NCBI RefSeq assembly: GCF_009877425.1 | Contig: NZ_WXEY01000001.1 | Location: forward strand, 124,001 to 188,000 | Reading direction: 5' to 3' | Origin: Heliomicrobium undosum | GTDB taxonomy: Bacteria > Bacillota > Desulfitobacteriia > Heliobacteriales > Heliobacteriaceae | DNA length: 64,000 bases | Shown here: piece after piece, positions 37,321-45,253 of the stretch | How positions within the stretch are numbered: position 1 is the first letter of the stretch | How the letters are laid out: every line of letters starts with the position of its first letter | Notes under the pieces: model-generated | Told to the model about the DNA's origin: nothing | Databases searched by the model: none | Seen by the model: the letters and a program-made list of their open reading frames with translations, nothing else | Made by a program: the position numbers and the translations under genes

Positions 37321-37683
37321 CTACAATCCCTCGGGGAGATAGCCATACATTTCCTTGAACACCCCGGAGACGACGCGCCTCTCTTCCTCATCAAACATGC
37401 GCGTGATCGAGAATTCGACAACCGTCGTCTGTTTGCCGTTCGGCAATGCGTGGAGCTCGCAGCGCTGGATGCGGCCGATGCCGATCGTTTCCTCGCGGTT
37501 CGTGACGATCAACACGGGCATGCCGACAGGGTACATGCGTCCGCCTTCGCGGGTAAAGCCGAGGATAATGTTGCCGTGGGTGCGTTTCCAGAGCAGTTGC
37601 TCGCCAGGGCTTTGGGACGGTTCCGACGGAAGTTCCTCCACCGGAAGCCGTAGGACCCAGGTGAACTCAAATGTATAGCCCAA
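37321..37683 (-). CDS. Conserved-looking hypothetical protein at head of the glycosyltransferase operon
   Basis: 120 residues, mixed alpha/beta by appearance, no signal peptide or membrane helix. It opens GYTFEFTWVLRLPVEEL and contains GRMYPVGMPVLIV and GIGRIQRCELHALPN, reminiscent of a small beta-barrel, but I do not recognise a family. The TTG at 37683 is chosen because GGAGGAGGG lies eight bases upstream. A longer frame to 37782 has no ribosome site. It ends eight bases before the GT2 start, so the two are probably co-transcribed. Confidence 0.7.
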   Translation of the reverse strand: MGYTFEFTWVLRLPVEELPSEPSQSPGEQLLWKRTHGNIILGFTREGGRMYPVGMPVLIVTNREETIGIGRIQRCELHALPNGKQTTVVEFSITRMFDEEERRVVSGVFKEMYGYLPEGL

Positions 37684-37890
37684 AGAGGCATCCCTCCTCC
37701 ATTTTCGACCCCATTCGCCACCATCTTTAGTATGTACATATTTCTGAAAAATTTCCAGGATAAGAACAGGTCGTTCCCACACAATAACATAAGATTGAGG
37801 TCAATAATAGTCGATCATCGGTAACAATCAATCAAAGGACCAGTAATCGACCATGAAAATGGCATTCTGTGGCTCGTCGCCCGGGGAGGA

Positions 37891-39420
37891 ATGACGACAG
37901 CATTGGGCCGGATCACCTGTCTCAGCCAGTTGGAATTTGAACCCCTTCCCCACCAGATCGACGCCGCCTGGAGAGCCCTCTACCCTATGGGTGGCCGGGC
38001 GATCCTGGCCGACGAGGTGGGCCTGGGCAAAACGATCGAAGCAGGCATCTTCTTAAAAGAACTGCAGTTACGCGGCCAGTTGAATAAAACGCTCATCCTC
38101 ACCCCCAAAAACCTGACCGGTCAATGGGCCAGCGAGATGCGCAACAAATTCGGCTTCCCCTGCTGGGTCAACAAGCGGGAGTACGGCTGGCACTGGCATC
38201 CCTTTGTGGTTACCTCCATCGATCTGGCGAAACGGTCGCCCCATGCCGACATCATCCGCGAGATCCCTTATGACGCCGTCATCATCGACGAGGCCCACCG
38301 GTTGAAAAACCCGCGTTCCAGCAACTATCAGTTTGTCCGCACCCTCAACACCAAGAACCTGCTTCTGCTGACGGCAACGCCGGTGCAGAACGACCTGAAG
38401 GAACTCTATCACCTGGTCGACTTGCTCCGGCCCGGTTATTTCGGCAACTTTGCCGACTTCCAATCCGCCTTCCTCCGGGGCAAACGAGAACCGAAAGACC
38501 CCCGGGAACTGCAAGACATCCTCTCGGGCGTTCTCATCCGCCACCACCGTGAAGAGTGCGCCGTCAAACTGCCGAAACGGCATGTCCACCTGCTCCCCAT
38601 CGACCTGACCGAGCCGGAGCGGGAACTCTACAACGCCGTCATCCAGTACCTGCGCGGCGAATTCCAACGCCGCAAGGAGAGCCGCAAAAGCACCCTCGGC
38701 CTGCTCATCCTGCTCCGCGAGGTCTGTTCCAGCTCCTTTGCCGCCCTCGGCACCATTGAGCAAATGGGATTGCAGGAACTGGTGCCCCTGGCCCGCAGGG
38801 TCCGCCAAAATGCCAAGGGCCACGTTGTCACCGAATTCCTCAAGCAAAACCGCGAAAAGGTCGTCATCTTCACCGAGTACTTTCAGACCATGGACTATCT
38901 GGCCCTGCATCTGCAAGCGGCGGGCATCCCCGTTCTCGTCTACCACGGCGGCCTGGGCCGCTGGACCCGGGCGATGACCCAGCACCAGTTTCAAAAAAGC
39001 GACGTGCCCGTGCTGATCTCAACAGAGTCGGGCGGCGAGGGGATCAACCTGCAGTTTTGCAGCCAGGTGATCAACTACGACCTGCCCTGGAACCCCATGC
39101 GGGTCGAACAGCGCATCGGCCGCGTCCACCGCCTCGGACAGAGTCGCGACGTCCATGTCTACAACCTGAGCACCCGGGGCACCATCGAGGAACGCATGCT
39201 GGGCCTGCTCTCCGAGAAAATTGAGATGTTCGCCCAAACGATCGGCCCCATCGAGCGGATCCTCTACAGCCAAAAGGTCGAAGGAAACCTGGAGAAGCAC
39301 GCCCTCGAATACCTCCTCGACCTGCAAGAGGAGATCACCCGGGAACAAGAAAAAGCGGCCCCAGCCGCTCCTGTCCCGCCGGAGTTTCAAGCAGTGCCGG
39401 CGCCCTTATTCTTTTTCTAA
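37891..39420 (+). CDS. SNF2-family DEAH helicase/ATPase (compact, RapA-like)
   Basis: Double-stranded-DNA translocase of superfamily 2. Motif I is ADEVGLGKTIEAG near residue 40, motif II IDEAHRLKN, motif III LTATPVQN, motif V STESGGEGIN and motif VI QRIGRVHRLGQ. At 509 residues it is a bare SNF2 motor with no RNA-polymerase or SWIM domain, ending in an unusual LFFF tail. The ATG abuts GGGGAGGA, closer than normal, and a TTG at 37903 is an alternative. No methylase, nuclease or other defence gene is beside it, so a repair or transcription-recycling role is as likely as defence. Confidence 0.9.
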   Translation: MTTALGRITCLSQLEFEPLPHQIDAAWRALYPMGGRAILADEVGLGKTIEAGIFLKELQLRGQLNKTLILTPKNLTGQWASEMRNKFGFPCWVNKREYGWHWHPFVVTSIDLAKRSPHADIIREIPYDAVIIDEAHRLKNPRSSNYQFVRTLNTKNLLLLTATPVQNDLKELYHLVDLLRPGYFGNFADFQSAFLRGKREPKDPRELQDILSGVLIRHHREECAVKLPKRHVHLLPIDLTEPERELYNAVIQYLRGEFQRRKESRKSTLGLLILLREVCSSSFAALGTIEQMGLQELVPLARRVRQNAKGHVVTEFLKQNREKVVIFTEYFQTMDYLALHLQAAGIPVLVYHGGLGRWTRAMTQHQFQKSDVPVLISTESGGEGINLQFCSQVINYDLPWNPMRVEQRIGRVHRLGQSRDVHVYNLSTRGTIEERMLGLLSEKIEMFAQTIGPIERILYSQKVEGNLEKHALEYLLDLQEEITREQEKAAPAAPVPPEFQAVPAPLFFF

Positions 39421-39480
39421 ACAAAAGGGATTTCGCAACACTGCACAATCTCGCCTGGAAACAAAACTGTCCAGTTGAAC

Positions 39481-39597
39481 GTAAACCTGGGTGTATTGGC
39501 CGAGTGAGCGGTTTGGGCGGAGCGGCGTCGAGAGCGCAGCAACCAAGCGAACAGCCGCGCAGCCCTTAGCGAGCGGAGCCAATACACCCCTGTTTAC
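39481..39597. repeat. Dispersed element copy B between convergent genes
   Basis: 117 bases bounded by arms 39481-39500 and 39578-39597, complementary at 18 of 20 positions (GTGTATTGGC/GCCAATACAC at the inner ends). The interior matches copy A at 27667-27691 and 27771-27803 but lacks the 67-base middle. Arm sequences of the two copies are unrelated. It fills most of the 190-base gap between the SNF2 gene and yitT-like gene, which converge. Confidence 0.78.
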
Positions 39598-39610
39598 CAC
39601 AAATGTTAGC

Positions 39611-40465
39611 CTATGACGAATGCCAGTTGCGAAACCCCTCGCCGAGAACTTCATGGACCTCGTTGACGATCATAAAGGCCCTCGGATCCAGTTCGTAGAC
39701 GAGCGACTTCAGCCGCACCAGTTCGGAGCGGCTGACGACGCAGTAGAGGACATTTTTCTCGGCGTCCGTGTAGACACCGCGGGCATTGAATACGGTGGCG
39801 CCCCGCTCCAACTCTTCGAGGACCCGCTGGGCGATTTCCGTCGATTTTTCCGAGATGATCATGGCCGCCCGGGCGGTATAGGCGCCCTCCTGAACGAAGT
39901 CGATGATCCGGCTGGCCACGAAGACGGCCACCAGGGTGTACATGGCTACGGAGCGCCCGAAGATGAAGCCCACCGAGGTGATCACCACCACGTCAACCAT
40001 GAAGAGGACCCGGCCCATGGGCCAGCCCCAGCGGTGGTTGACCATACGGGCGATGATATCGCCGCCGCCTGTCGAGCCGCCGAACAAAAAAATGACCCCC
40101 AGCCCGAGGCCGATGGCCGTCCCCCCGTACAGAGAAGCCAGCAGCAGGTCTCCGGGCATAGGGGATTGGAAGGCGCGAGTCAGGTCGACGCCGATGGATG
40201 CGACGGCAGTACCGAGGACCGTCTTGAGGGCAAACTCGGTGCCGAGCACCCGCCAGCCGATGACAAAGAGAGGGATGTTCATGATCAGGTAGGTCGAACC
40301 GACCGGCCAGCCGAAGAGGTAGTGCATCGTCAAGGCCACACCGGTCAGACCGCCCTCGGCCAAATGGTTGGCGATGATGAAGTAGTTCAGGCCAAAGGCG
40401 AAGATCAGCCCCCCGAGGGTGATGCCCAAGACATCCTTCAGCCAAGTGCGGATATCCTTCTTCAA
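39611..40465 (-). CDS. YitT family membrane protein (DUF161/DUF2179)
   Basis: 284 residues: five to six N-terminal helices (GGLIFAFGLNYFIIANHLAEGG is the family opening, here split as GGLIFAFGLNYF and IIANHLAEGG), then a cytoplasmic DUF2179 domain from about residue 200 with ERGATVFNARGVYT and DPRAFMIVNEVHEVLGEGF. The family is widespread in Firmicutes and its transport role is unknown. The TTG at 40465 has GGAG five bases upstream and gives the standard length; the frame opens at 40519 without a ribosome site. It follows the HD-GYP gene on the same strand by about 55 bases. Confidence 0.9.
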   Translation of the reverse strand: MKKDIRTWLKDVLGITLGGLIFAFGLNYFIIANHLAEGGLTGVALTMHYLFGWPVGSTYLIMNIPLFVIGWRVLGTEFALKTVLGTAVASIGVDLTRAFQSPMPGDLLLASLYGGTAIGLGLGVIFLFGGSTGGGDIIARMVNHRWGWPMGRVLFMVDVVVITSVGFIFGRSVAMYTLVAVFVASRIIDFVQEGAYTARAAMIISEKSTEIAQRVLEELERGATVFNARGVYTDAEKNVLYCVVSRSELVRLKSLVYELDPRAFMIVNEVHEVLGEGFRNWHSS

Positions 40466-40519
40466 CTCTTCTCCGTCCTTCCATCCCCTGTTAGATTGCC
40501 CGGGATGGCGGCGTCTCAA

Positions 40520-41578
40520 TCAGCGCAGCACGTCCTGGATAAAAATCGTCGTCTCCTTGATCATGTCATACTCTTTCGGCTCAACGAAGCGGTGTCGTTC
40601 CAGGAGCACCCGCACGACAGGGCGCATGGGGATGGACTTGTTCTGGTCGACGACGACGCCGATCTCGCCGGTGGAAAGGCGCACCGAGATGCCCGTAGGA
40701 TACGTCGCCACATTTTTCAAGAAGAGCTGGACGAGGCTTAAATCGAGGTATCGGCCCGACAACCCCATCAGCACCTCGCAAGCCTGGTGGGGGGCCAGCG
40801 GCCTGGCGCCCATGGCGCCGTTGATCAGTTTGTCGTAAAGATCGACAATCGCCACGATCTTCCCGTATAGATGGATGTCGGGATCCTTGATCCCCCGGGG
40901 AAAGCCTGTGCCATCGATGCGTTCATGGTGCTGGTAGGCCACATGGGCGGCGACGATGCTCAGTTCCCCCGTCCGGCGGATGATATTGAAACCCTCTTCG
41001 GCGTGTTTTTCATAGATCTCCCGCTCCTCTTTGCCAAGACGGTCTTCACCCTTGTCCAGGATCTCTTTGGGCACCGTCGTCAGGCCTACATCGTGAAGCA
41101 GCGCCCCGACGGCCAGGTCCTGGAGACGGTGTCGATCGAGACTGCGGGCGATGCCGAGCATCGTCGCCATCACACAGACACAAACGCTATGGGGGAGCAG
41201 CCAGTTGTCCTTCGTCCGCATATCCATCAGGTTGACGAGGACGCCATGGCTGTTGAAACAATCCTCGATGACCGAATTGACCGAGTTCTTGATCTTTGCG
41301 CCGTCGAGCTTGCGGCCGGAGCGGACGTAATCGGTCGCATCCTTCAGGTTCTGCAGCGCCTCCCGTCGGGTCTCTTCACTGACGGCGTCTTCCACCTTCA
41401 CATCCTGGAAACGGTCATCTTCGATATAAATCGCCGAGATGCCGAGATTTTTCAGTTTCGAGATGTAGCCAGCCGTCAACACAACCCCTTTGCCGAGCAG
41501 CACCTGTCCATCGGACGTAAAAATCGGCCGGGCCAATTTATCGCCGATTGTGACGAATTCAATACCCATCTGGCGCAC
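40520..41578 (-). CDS. HD-GYP domain protein, probable cyclic-di-GMP phosphodiesterase
   Basis: Cytoplasmic signalling hydrolase. The HD motif is in GALLHDVG, followed by EKHAEEG and YQHHERIDGTGFPRG, the latter matching the GYP-type HHExxDGxGYP block. About 100 N-terminal residues form a separate uncharacterised domain. No receiver domain or membrane helix is present. The GTG at 41578 is chosen because GGGGAGG lies nine bases upstream; 352 residues. Substrate is inferred from family, and some HD-GYP proteins have other or no activity. Confidence 0.9.
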   Translation of the reverse strand: MRQMGIEFVTIGDKLARPIFTSDGQVLLGKGVVLTAGYISKLKNLGISAIYIEDDRFQDVKVEDAVSEETRREALQNLKDATDYVRSGRKLDGAKIKNSVNSVIEDCFNSHGVLVNLMDMRTKDNWLLPHSVCVCVMATMLGIARSLDRHRLQDLAVGALLHDVGLTTVPKEILDKGEDRLGKEEREIYEKHAEEGFNIIRRTGELSIVAAHVAYQHHERIDGTGFPRGIKDPDIHLYGKIVAIVDLYDKLINGAMGARPLAPHQACEVLMGLSGRYLDLSLVQLFLKNVATYPTGISVRLSTGEIGVVVDQNKSIPMRPVVRVLLERHRFVEPKEYDMIKETTIFIQDVLR

Positions 41579-41688
41579 TTTTCCGTTCCTCCCCACCGTG
41601 GTCTACGCGCCCAGAAACAGTTATTTCTGAACAAACAAGAGCAGTCTAATAAAAAGAAATAACCATAACGAGAATCAGTTTAGAAAAG

Positions 41689-41728
41689 AAAAGCGGTTTT
41701 CGTTCCGCACGAAAACCACTTTTGTTCC
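41689..41728 (-). terminator. Terminator after pduL
   Basis: GGTTTTCGT and ACGAAAACC pair around TCCGC, extended by AAAAG/CTTTT with one mismatch. The minus-strand tail is T-rich. Confidence 0.85.
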
Positions 41729-41751
41729 ATAAAGTAATAAAATAAAACCGC

Positions 41752-42390
41752 TTAAGAAGCCGCGAACACCGTCGCGACGGGAACTTCCGCCGCTTCGGGC
41801 TCGCATTTTTCAATGATATAGGCCATTTCGCCGCTTTTGAGCAGGCAGGCGTTGGCCTCATCGGTATCCAGGTGAAATTCGAGAGCCATCGCATCGCCGG
41901 CGCGGACAAGCACATTTTGGAAAACGACGCTCCGCTCGCCGCCGAAAGCGACGGTGATACGGTCCTTGTCCTTCAGGTTGAGCGCCTCTGCTTCCGTCGA
42001 GTGGATGTGCAGGTGCCGCGAGGCTAGGATCACGCCTTCCTTGAGGATCACCGATCCCTTCGGCCCGATCAGAACGCAACCAGGAGAACCGGCCAGGTCG
42101 CCCGAATCGCGTACAGGCGGTTGGAGCCCGAGCACAAAAGCGTCGCTCCGGGAAACCTCCACCTGGGTCTGCTTGCGCGTCGGTCCCAAGACACGCACAT
42201 TCGGGATGACCCCTTTCGCTCCGGCGACGATAAGCACCTCTTTGCAGGCATACTGGCCCGGCTGTTTCAGAGGCTTCATCTCCGTCAGCGAATACCCGGC
42301 CCCGAAGAGGGCCTCCACATCAGCCTGGGAAAGGTGGATGTGCCGGTTCGAGACGCCGACCGGTACTTGCACGGGTACATTGTATTTCAT
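41752..42390 (-). CDS. pduL: PduL-type phosphate acyltransferase (phosphotransacetylase)
   Basis: Interconverts acyl-CoA and acyl-phosphate; in fermenters lacking Pta it links acetyl-CoA to acetate and ATP. The two-domain PduL fold is shown by SNRHIHLSQADVEALFG near residue 14, SRHLHIHSTEAEAL near 125 (zinc-binding histidines) and EFHLDTDEANAC near 183. 212 residues. There is no microcompartment-targeting N-terminal peptide and no shell gene nearby, so a housekeeping acetate role is inferred. A -10-like TATAAT lies at 42453-42458, about 65 bases upstream. Confidence 0.94.
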   Translation of the reverse strand: MKYNVPVQVPVGVSNRHIHLSQADVEALFGAGYSLTEMKPLKQPGQYACKEVLIVAGAKGVIPNVRVLGPTRKQTQVEVSRSDAFVLGLQPPVRDSGDLAGSPGCVLIGPKGSVILKEGVILASRHLHIHSTEAEALNLKDKDRITVAFGGERSVVFQNVLVRAGDAMALEFHLDTDEANACLLKSGEMAYIIEKCEPEAAEVPVATVFAAS

Positions 42391-42546
42391 CGACGATCAA
42401 ATCCTCCTTCCCCATACTTCAACGGGCATACACCCGCATATATTACACATTAATTATACTCAAGACCGCCGAAAGCCCGCAAGCAGATGGAACAAAAAAC
42501 ACTTATCACAATCGTCATAATAGCGGCAAAAGTCTGACTTCAAGGG

Positions 42547-42574
42547 CAAAAAGAAAAACCCTCCGCAGAGGGTC
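42547..42574 (-). terminator. Terminator after the DUF1858 gene
   Basis: On the minus strand ACCCTC pairs with GAGGGT around TGCG, followed by TTTTCTTTTT. Confidence 0.88.
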
Positions 42575-42589
42575 CTTCTTTGCCAGCAA

Positions 42590-42823
42590 TTATTCGCAGC
42601 CGCAACCGCACCCGCAGGCGTCGTCACCCTTGTCGACGACCTTGTTCAGTTCTTCGATCAGTTTATCCACATCGATGCCGTGGGCCCGGGCGCCTTGCCC
42701 GATGTTTTCAAAGCGAGCCGCCGAGCAGCCCAGGCAGCTCATGCCGAAGCTCATGAAAACGGGGACCGTATTGGGAAACTTGGCCACACACTCGCCAATA
42801 CCCATGGTTTCAGTGATCTTCAT
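42590..42823 (-). CDS. DUF1858 / hybrid-cluster-associated redox disulfide protein
   Basis: 77 residues beginning MKITETMGIGECVAKFP, with FMSFGMSCLGCSAA, the CxxC redox-disulfide motif typical of the family named for its association with hybrid cluster protein. It ends in an unusual Cys-rich tail (ACGCGCGCE) that might bind metal. The ATG at 42823 has AGGAGGTG upstream, and the frame before it is not conserved. No hybrid cluster protein gene is adjacent, although a CooS-type protein with a possible hybrid cluster is at 60917. Function is unproven for the family. Confidence 0.88.
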   Translation of the reverse strand: MKITETMGIGECVAKFPNTVPVFMSFGMSCLGCSAARFENIGQGARAHGIDVDKLIEELNKVVDKGDDACGCGCGCE

Positions 42824-43019
42824 TTGGCAACACCTCCTTATGGGAGCTGTCCGTACCCCCTGAGGGGTATTATACATCAGGTTCCAACTTCATGCAATGA
42901 CATGGCCCCGCAGCAAAAACCCCATTTTTATCGCCTTTTATCGCGCCTCGGTACAAGCATTCCCAAGTTTCTCCCGTTCATCACAAGGTCCGCCCCCTCG
43001 ATCACAAGGAGGTTCTTGG

Positions 43020-43370
43020 TTACATTGTCGTCGTCTGGATCGCCTGGATCGACTGCTCCTCTGTGTCATCAATCTCAAAGACCTGATCCAACTTGGTCAT
43101 CACAAAAATCTCATAGATAACAGGAATCAGGCAGGCAATCCGCAAGCGCCCCCCATGCTTGAGCGTCGTCTTCAAAATCGAAACAAGAAAGCCGAGACCG
43201 GTCGAATCGATGAAGTCGACGCCGCTGAAGGCAAGGACAAACTTCCGTTTCCCCTGTTCGATGCACTGGACAACATGGCCCCGAAAAGCGGCTGCCCCCA
43301 ATGCGTCGAAACCGCCGGACAAGGTCAATACCTCCACGTCTCCGACGATCCGGGAATCGTAGCGTAGCAT
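43020..43370 (-). CDS. STAS-domain protein (anti-sigma factor antagonist type)
   Basis: 116 residues forming one STAS domain. The phosphorylation-site region reads VDFIDSTGLGFL, with the serine expected to be phosphorylated by a GHKL kinase in SpoIIAA-like switches. The ATG at 43370 is fixed by AAGGAGG at nine bases. No kinase or sigma factor is within the window. It is separated from the CheC gene by a weak terminator, so it may be transcribed apart or at reduced level. Confidence 0.9.
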   Translation of the reverse strand: MLRYDSRIVGDVEVLTLSGGFDALGAAAFRGHVVQCIEQGKRKFVLAFSGVDFIDSTGLGFLVSILKTTLKHGGRLRIACLIPVIYEIFVMTKLDQVFEIDDTEEQSIQAIQTTTM

Positions 43371-43451
43371 CCCATCCGTCCTCCTTTCCGACAAAAGGCG
43401 CAGGCTGACCTTCACCATAACGATTTCAGTGAAAGCAAAAACCACCGGAGG

Positions 43452-43482
43452 TAAAAAAACCCCACCGTTCAGGCGGGGGTGG
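43452..43482 (-). terminator. Weak terminator between cheC-like and STAS genes
   Basis: On the minus strand CCACC pairs with GGTGG around an 11-base loop and is followed by GGTTTTTTT. The stem is short but the T-run is good. Confidence 0.55.
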
Positions 43483-43501
43483 CTGTTCATCGCTTCGTCG
43501 G

Positions 43502-44113
43502 TTAGGCTAAGCCTAGGGAACCGAGAATCAATTCAAGGGAACCCTCTTCCGGGATCAAGAATAAAGAACCGGCGATCTGCTGCCCTTCCCCGACAAACTC
43601 GGTGGCCAGCAACAGCGCGTGGTCGCCAACCTCGGCGATGGACGTGAGCACCACGCTGATGATAGCCGCAGCCATGTCGATGGCCAAGGCGGGCACAGAC
43701 TGCTCGAAGGTCAGCCGCGTAAACATGGACAGCGCGCTGAGGTAGGTGCCAGCCAGGATGTTCCCCACCTCTTTGAGGGCCGATGTCTCCATCTCGCCGA
43801 TCGCCTGGGTGGTACCGGCAGGAAAACCCATCAACATATCCACAAGCGCCTTCGCCGAATCGATGGGCAACACAAAGAGCAGATTCGCCGGCGCCTTGCC
43901 TTCCACCCGCAGGTAGACGCCTGCCACCAGGGTTTCCGGTCCGCCCATGTGGTCGGCCACGTGATCAAAGGGCACAACCCCCAGTGAGGGGACTTTCATG
44001 TCGATCGCTTTTTGGACCATCTGGGAGAGGGCCGTCGCCGAGTTGCCGGCGCCCACGTTCCCTACTTCCCGCAGGGCATCCATCTGCAAAGGGGTCAAAC
44101 TCAAAAAATCCAT
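43502..44113 (-). CDS. cheC: CheC-type CheY-P phosphatase
   Basis: 203 residues of the CheC/CheX/FliY family, which removes phosphate from CheY and modulates CheD. Two copies of the active-site helix are seen: ALREVGNVGAGNSATAL near residue 14 and ALKEVGNILAGTYLSAL near 112, both with the Glu and Asn pair. No CheD, CheY or flagellar gene is nearby; instead it is flanked by two STAS genes, the upstream one only six bases away. This suggests a link between receiver phosphorylation and a partner-switching pathway. Confidence 0.9.
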   Translation of the reverse strand: MDFLSLTPLQMDALREVGNVGAGNSATALSQMVQKAIDMKVPSLGVVPFDHVADHMGGPETLVAGVYLRVEGKAPANLLFVLPIDSAKALVDMLMGFPAGTTQAIGEMETSALKEVGNILAGTYLSALSMFTRLTFEQSVPALAIDMAAAIISVVLTSIAEVGDHALLLATEFVGEGQQIAGSLFLIPEEGSLELILGSLGLA

Positions 44114-44119
44114 GGCCCC

Positions 44120-44479
44120 TCACTCCTTTGCCACACTCACCAACGCGAGGGCATCCTCTTCGGAGTCGACGATGGCGATCACCTTGTTGAGTCGAACAAT
44201 TTCGAAGACCTGCCGGATGACATCCCTTAGCCCGAAAACAGTCAGTTGCAGGTTGTCCGATTGCAGTTGTTTATAGTAGGCCACCAAAGCCCCTAAACCG
44301 GAACTGCTGATAAAAACCACATCGGAAAAATTCAACACGATGGCTTCACATCGTTCCGTTACGGCTTCCGTCAAGGCAGTCTTAAACCGTTCGAGGCCGA
44401 GACCATCGATCTCGCCTTTCAGATCGACGATATTGCACGAGCCGAGCTTGCGCGTCCTGTACTCTAACACCCGCGCCAT
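44120..44479 (-). CDS. STAS-domain protein (anti-sigma factor antagonist type)
   Basis: 119 residues, one STAS domain with the switch site VVFISSSGLGALVAYY. The C-terminal helix has VIRQVFEIVRLNKV, the usual LxxxFxxxxL pattern of SpoIIAA relatives. It starts about 60 bases after the YkgJ-like gene and ends six bases before the cheC-like gene, so the two are almost surely co-translated or coupled. Partner kinase not in the window. Confidence 0.92.
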   Translation of the reverse strand: MARVLEYRTRKLGSCNIVDLKGEIDGLGLERFKTALTEAVTERCEAIVLNFSDVVFISSSGLGALVAYYKQLQSDNLQLTVFGLRDVIRQVFEIVRLNKVIAIVDSEEDALALVSVAKE

Positions 44480-44542
44480 CCCCTTTTCTCAAAAAACAAA
44501 ATTCATTTATCTTTTTCATTTCCACTTTTTTTTAGCATACCA

Positions 44543-45253
44543 TCAGATCGGCGTTCTGGCAAGGTTGAGGCCTGTAAGGAACGGCGCCAGCAGCACCGCT
44601 GACTCATAGTGAAGGGAAAGACCCCCTGTCCCGCTCCAGGGGCCAAGCGGGTAGTCCGATAGGCGCAATCCCATCGAAGCAAAATCCGGCCCCCGTGAAG
44701 ACAGGAGGATCTGACGAACCAGTTCATCCTCGCCGGCGTTCAGGATCCGCTGGCGGAGTTTCTCCGCCCGGTGAGAGACGGGACAGCAGAAATAGGTCCG
44801 GCAGACAAGAGGACGAAAGGCATGGCGGAGACAGCGCTGTTTGTCATGGTCAAAAAGGCCGCACCAACCCGACTCGGTGCGGCGAAGGGTGATGTCCATC
44901 ATTCTTCCCTGGGTATGAATCTCTCCGAAGGCATCGATGGCCTGCAATAGGTCTTCCGCCGCCAGCGCCCCCGCTGCCCGGGCGCGCTCGGCCGCACCGG
45001 GCAGCGACAAGGCTAGGCGAATCGCATCGCCGATCGTCAGGGGGATCCGCTCGCGGCAGCAGTTCGGACAGCCCTCACAGGTGTCCCATCCGGTAAAATC
45101 ACGGCCTTGGCGGAGACCGGTCCAAGCAGAATTGGAAAAGAAAGCCTCAACCGCCTCCAGGTAATCGCCCACTGTCGCGCCAGGGTGGCAGGCGGTCACA
45201 TCATAACCGAAGCCATCAGGAAAATGTCGCGGTTCCAGAACGACCCTCGCCAT
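44543..45253 (-). CDS. YkgJ-family cysteine-cluster protein
   Basis: 236 residues with the family pattern of paired cysteines: CEGCPNCCRE near residue 58, GWCGLFDHDKQRC near 140, and RPLVCRTYFCCP near 165. The family is proposed to hold zinc or an Fe-S cluster, but no reaction is established. It starts directly at the stop of the preceding gene (TAG then ATG), in an operon headed by the PHP phosphatase and queD. Confidence 0.88.
   Translation of the reverse strand: MARVVLEPRHFPDGFGYDVTACHPGATVGDYLEAVEAFFSNSAWTGLRQGRDFTGWDTCEGCPNCCRERIPLTIGDAIRLALSLPGAAERARAAGALAAEDLLQAIDAFGEIHTQGRMMDITLRRTESGWCGLFDHDKQRCLRHAFRPLVCRTYFCCPVSHRAEKLRQRILNAGEDELVRQILLSSRGPDFASMGLRLSDYPLGPWSGTGGLSLHYESAVLLAPFLTGLNLARTPI

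Noticed and set aside
37891-39420. SNF2 helicase as part of a DISARM or other defence island
   Set aside because: Neighbours are a glycosyltransferase operon and YitT. No methylase, nuclease or phospholipase-type gene is close.
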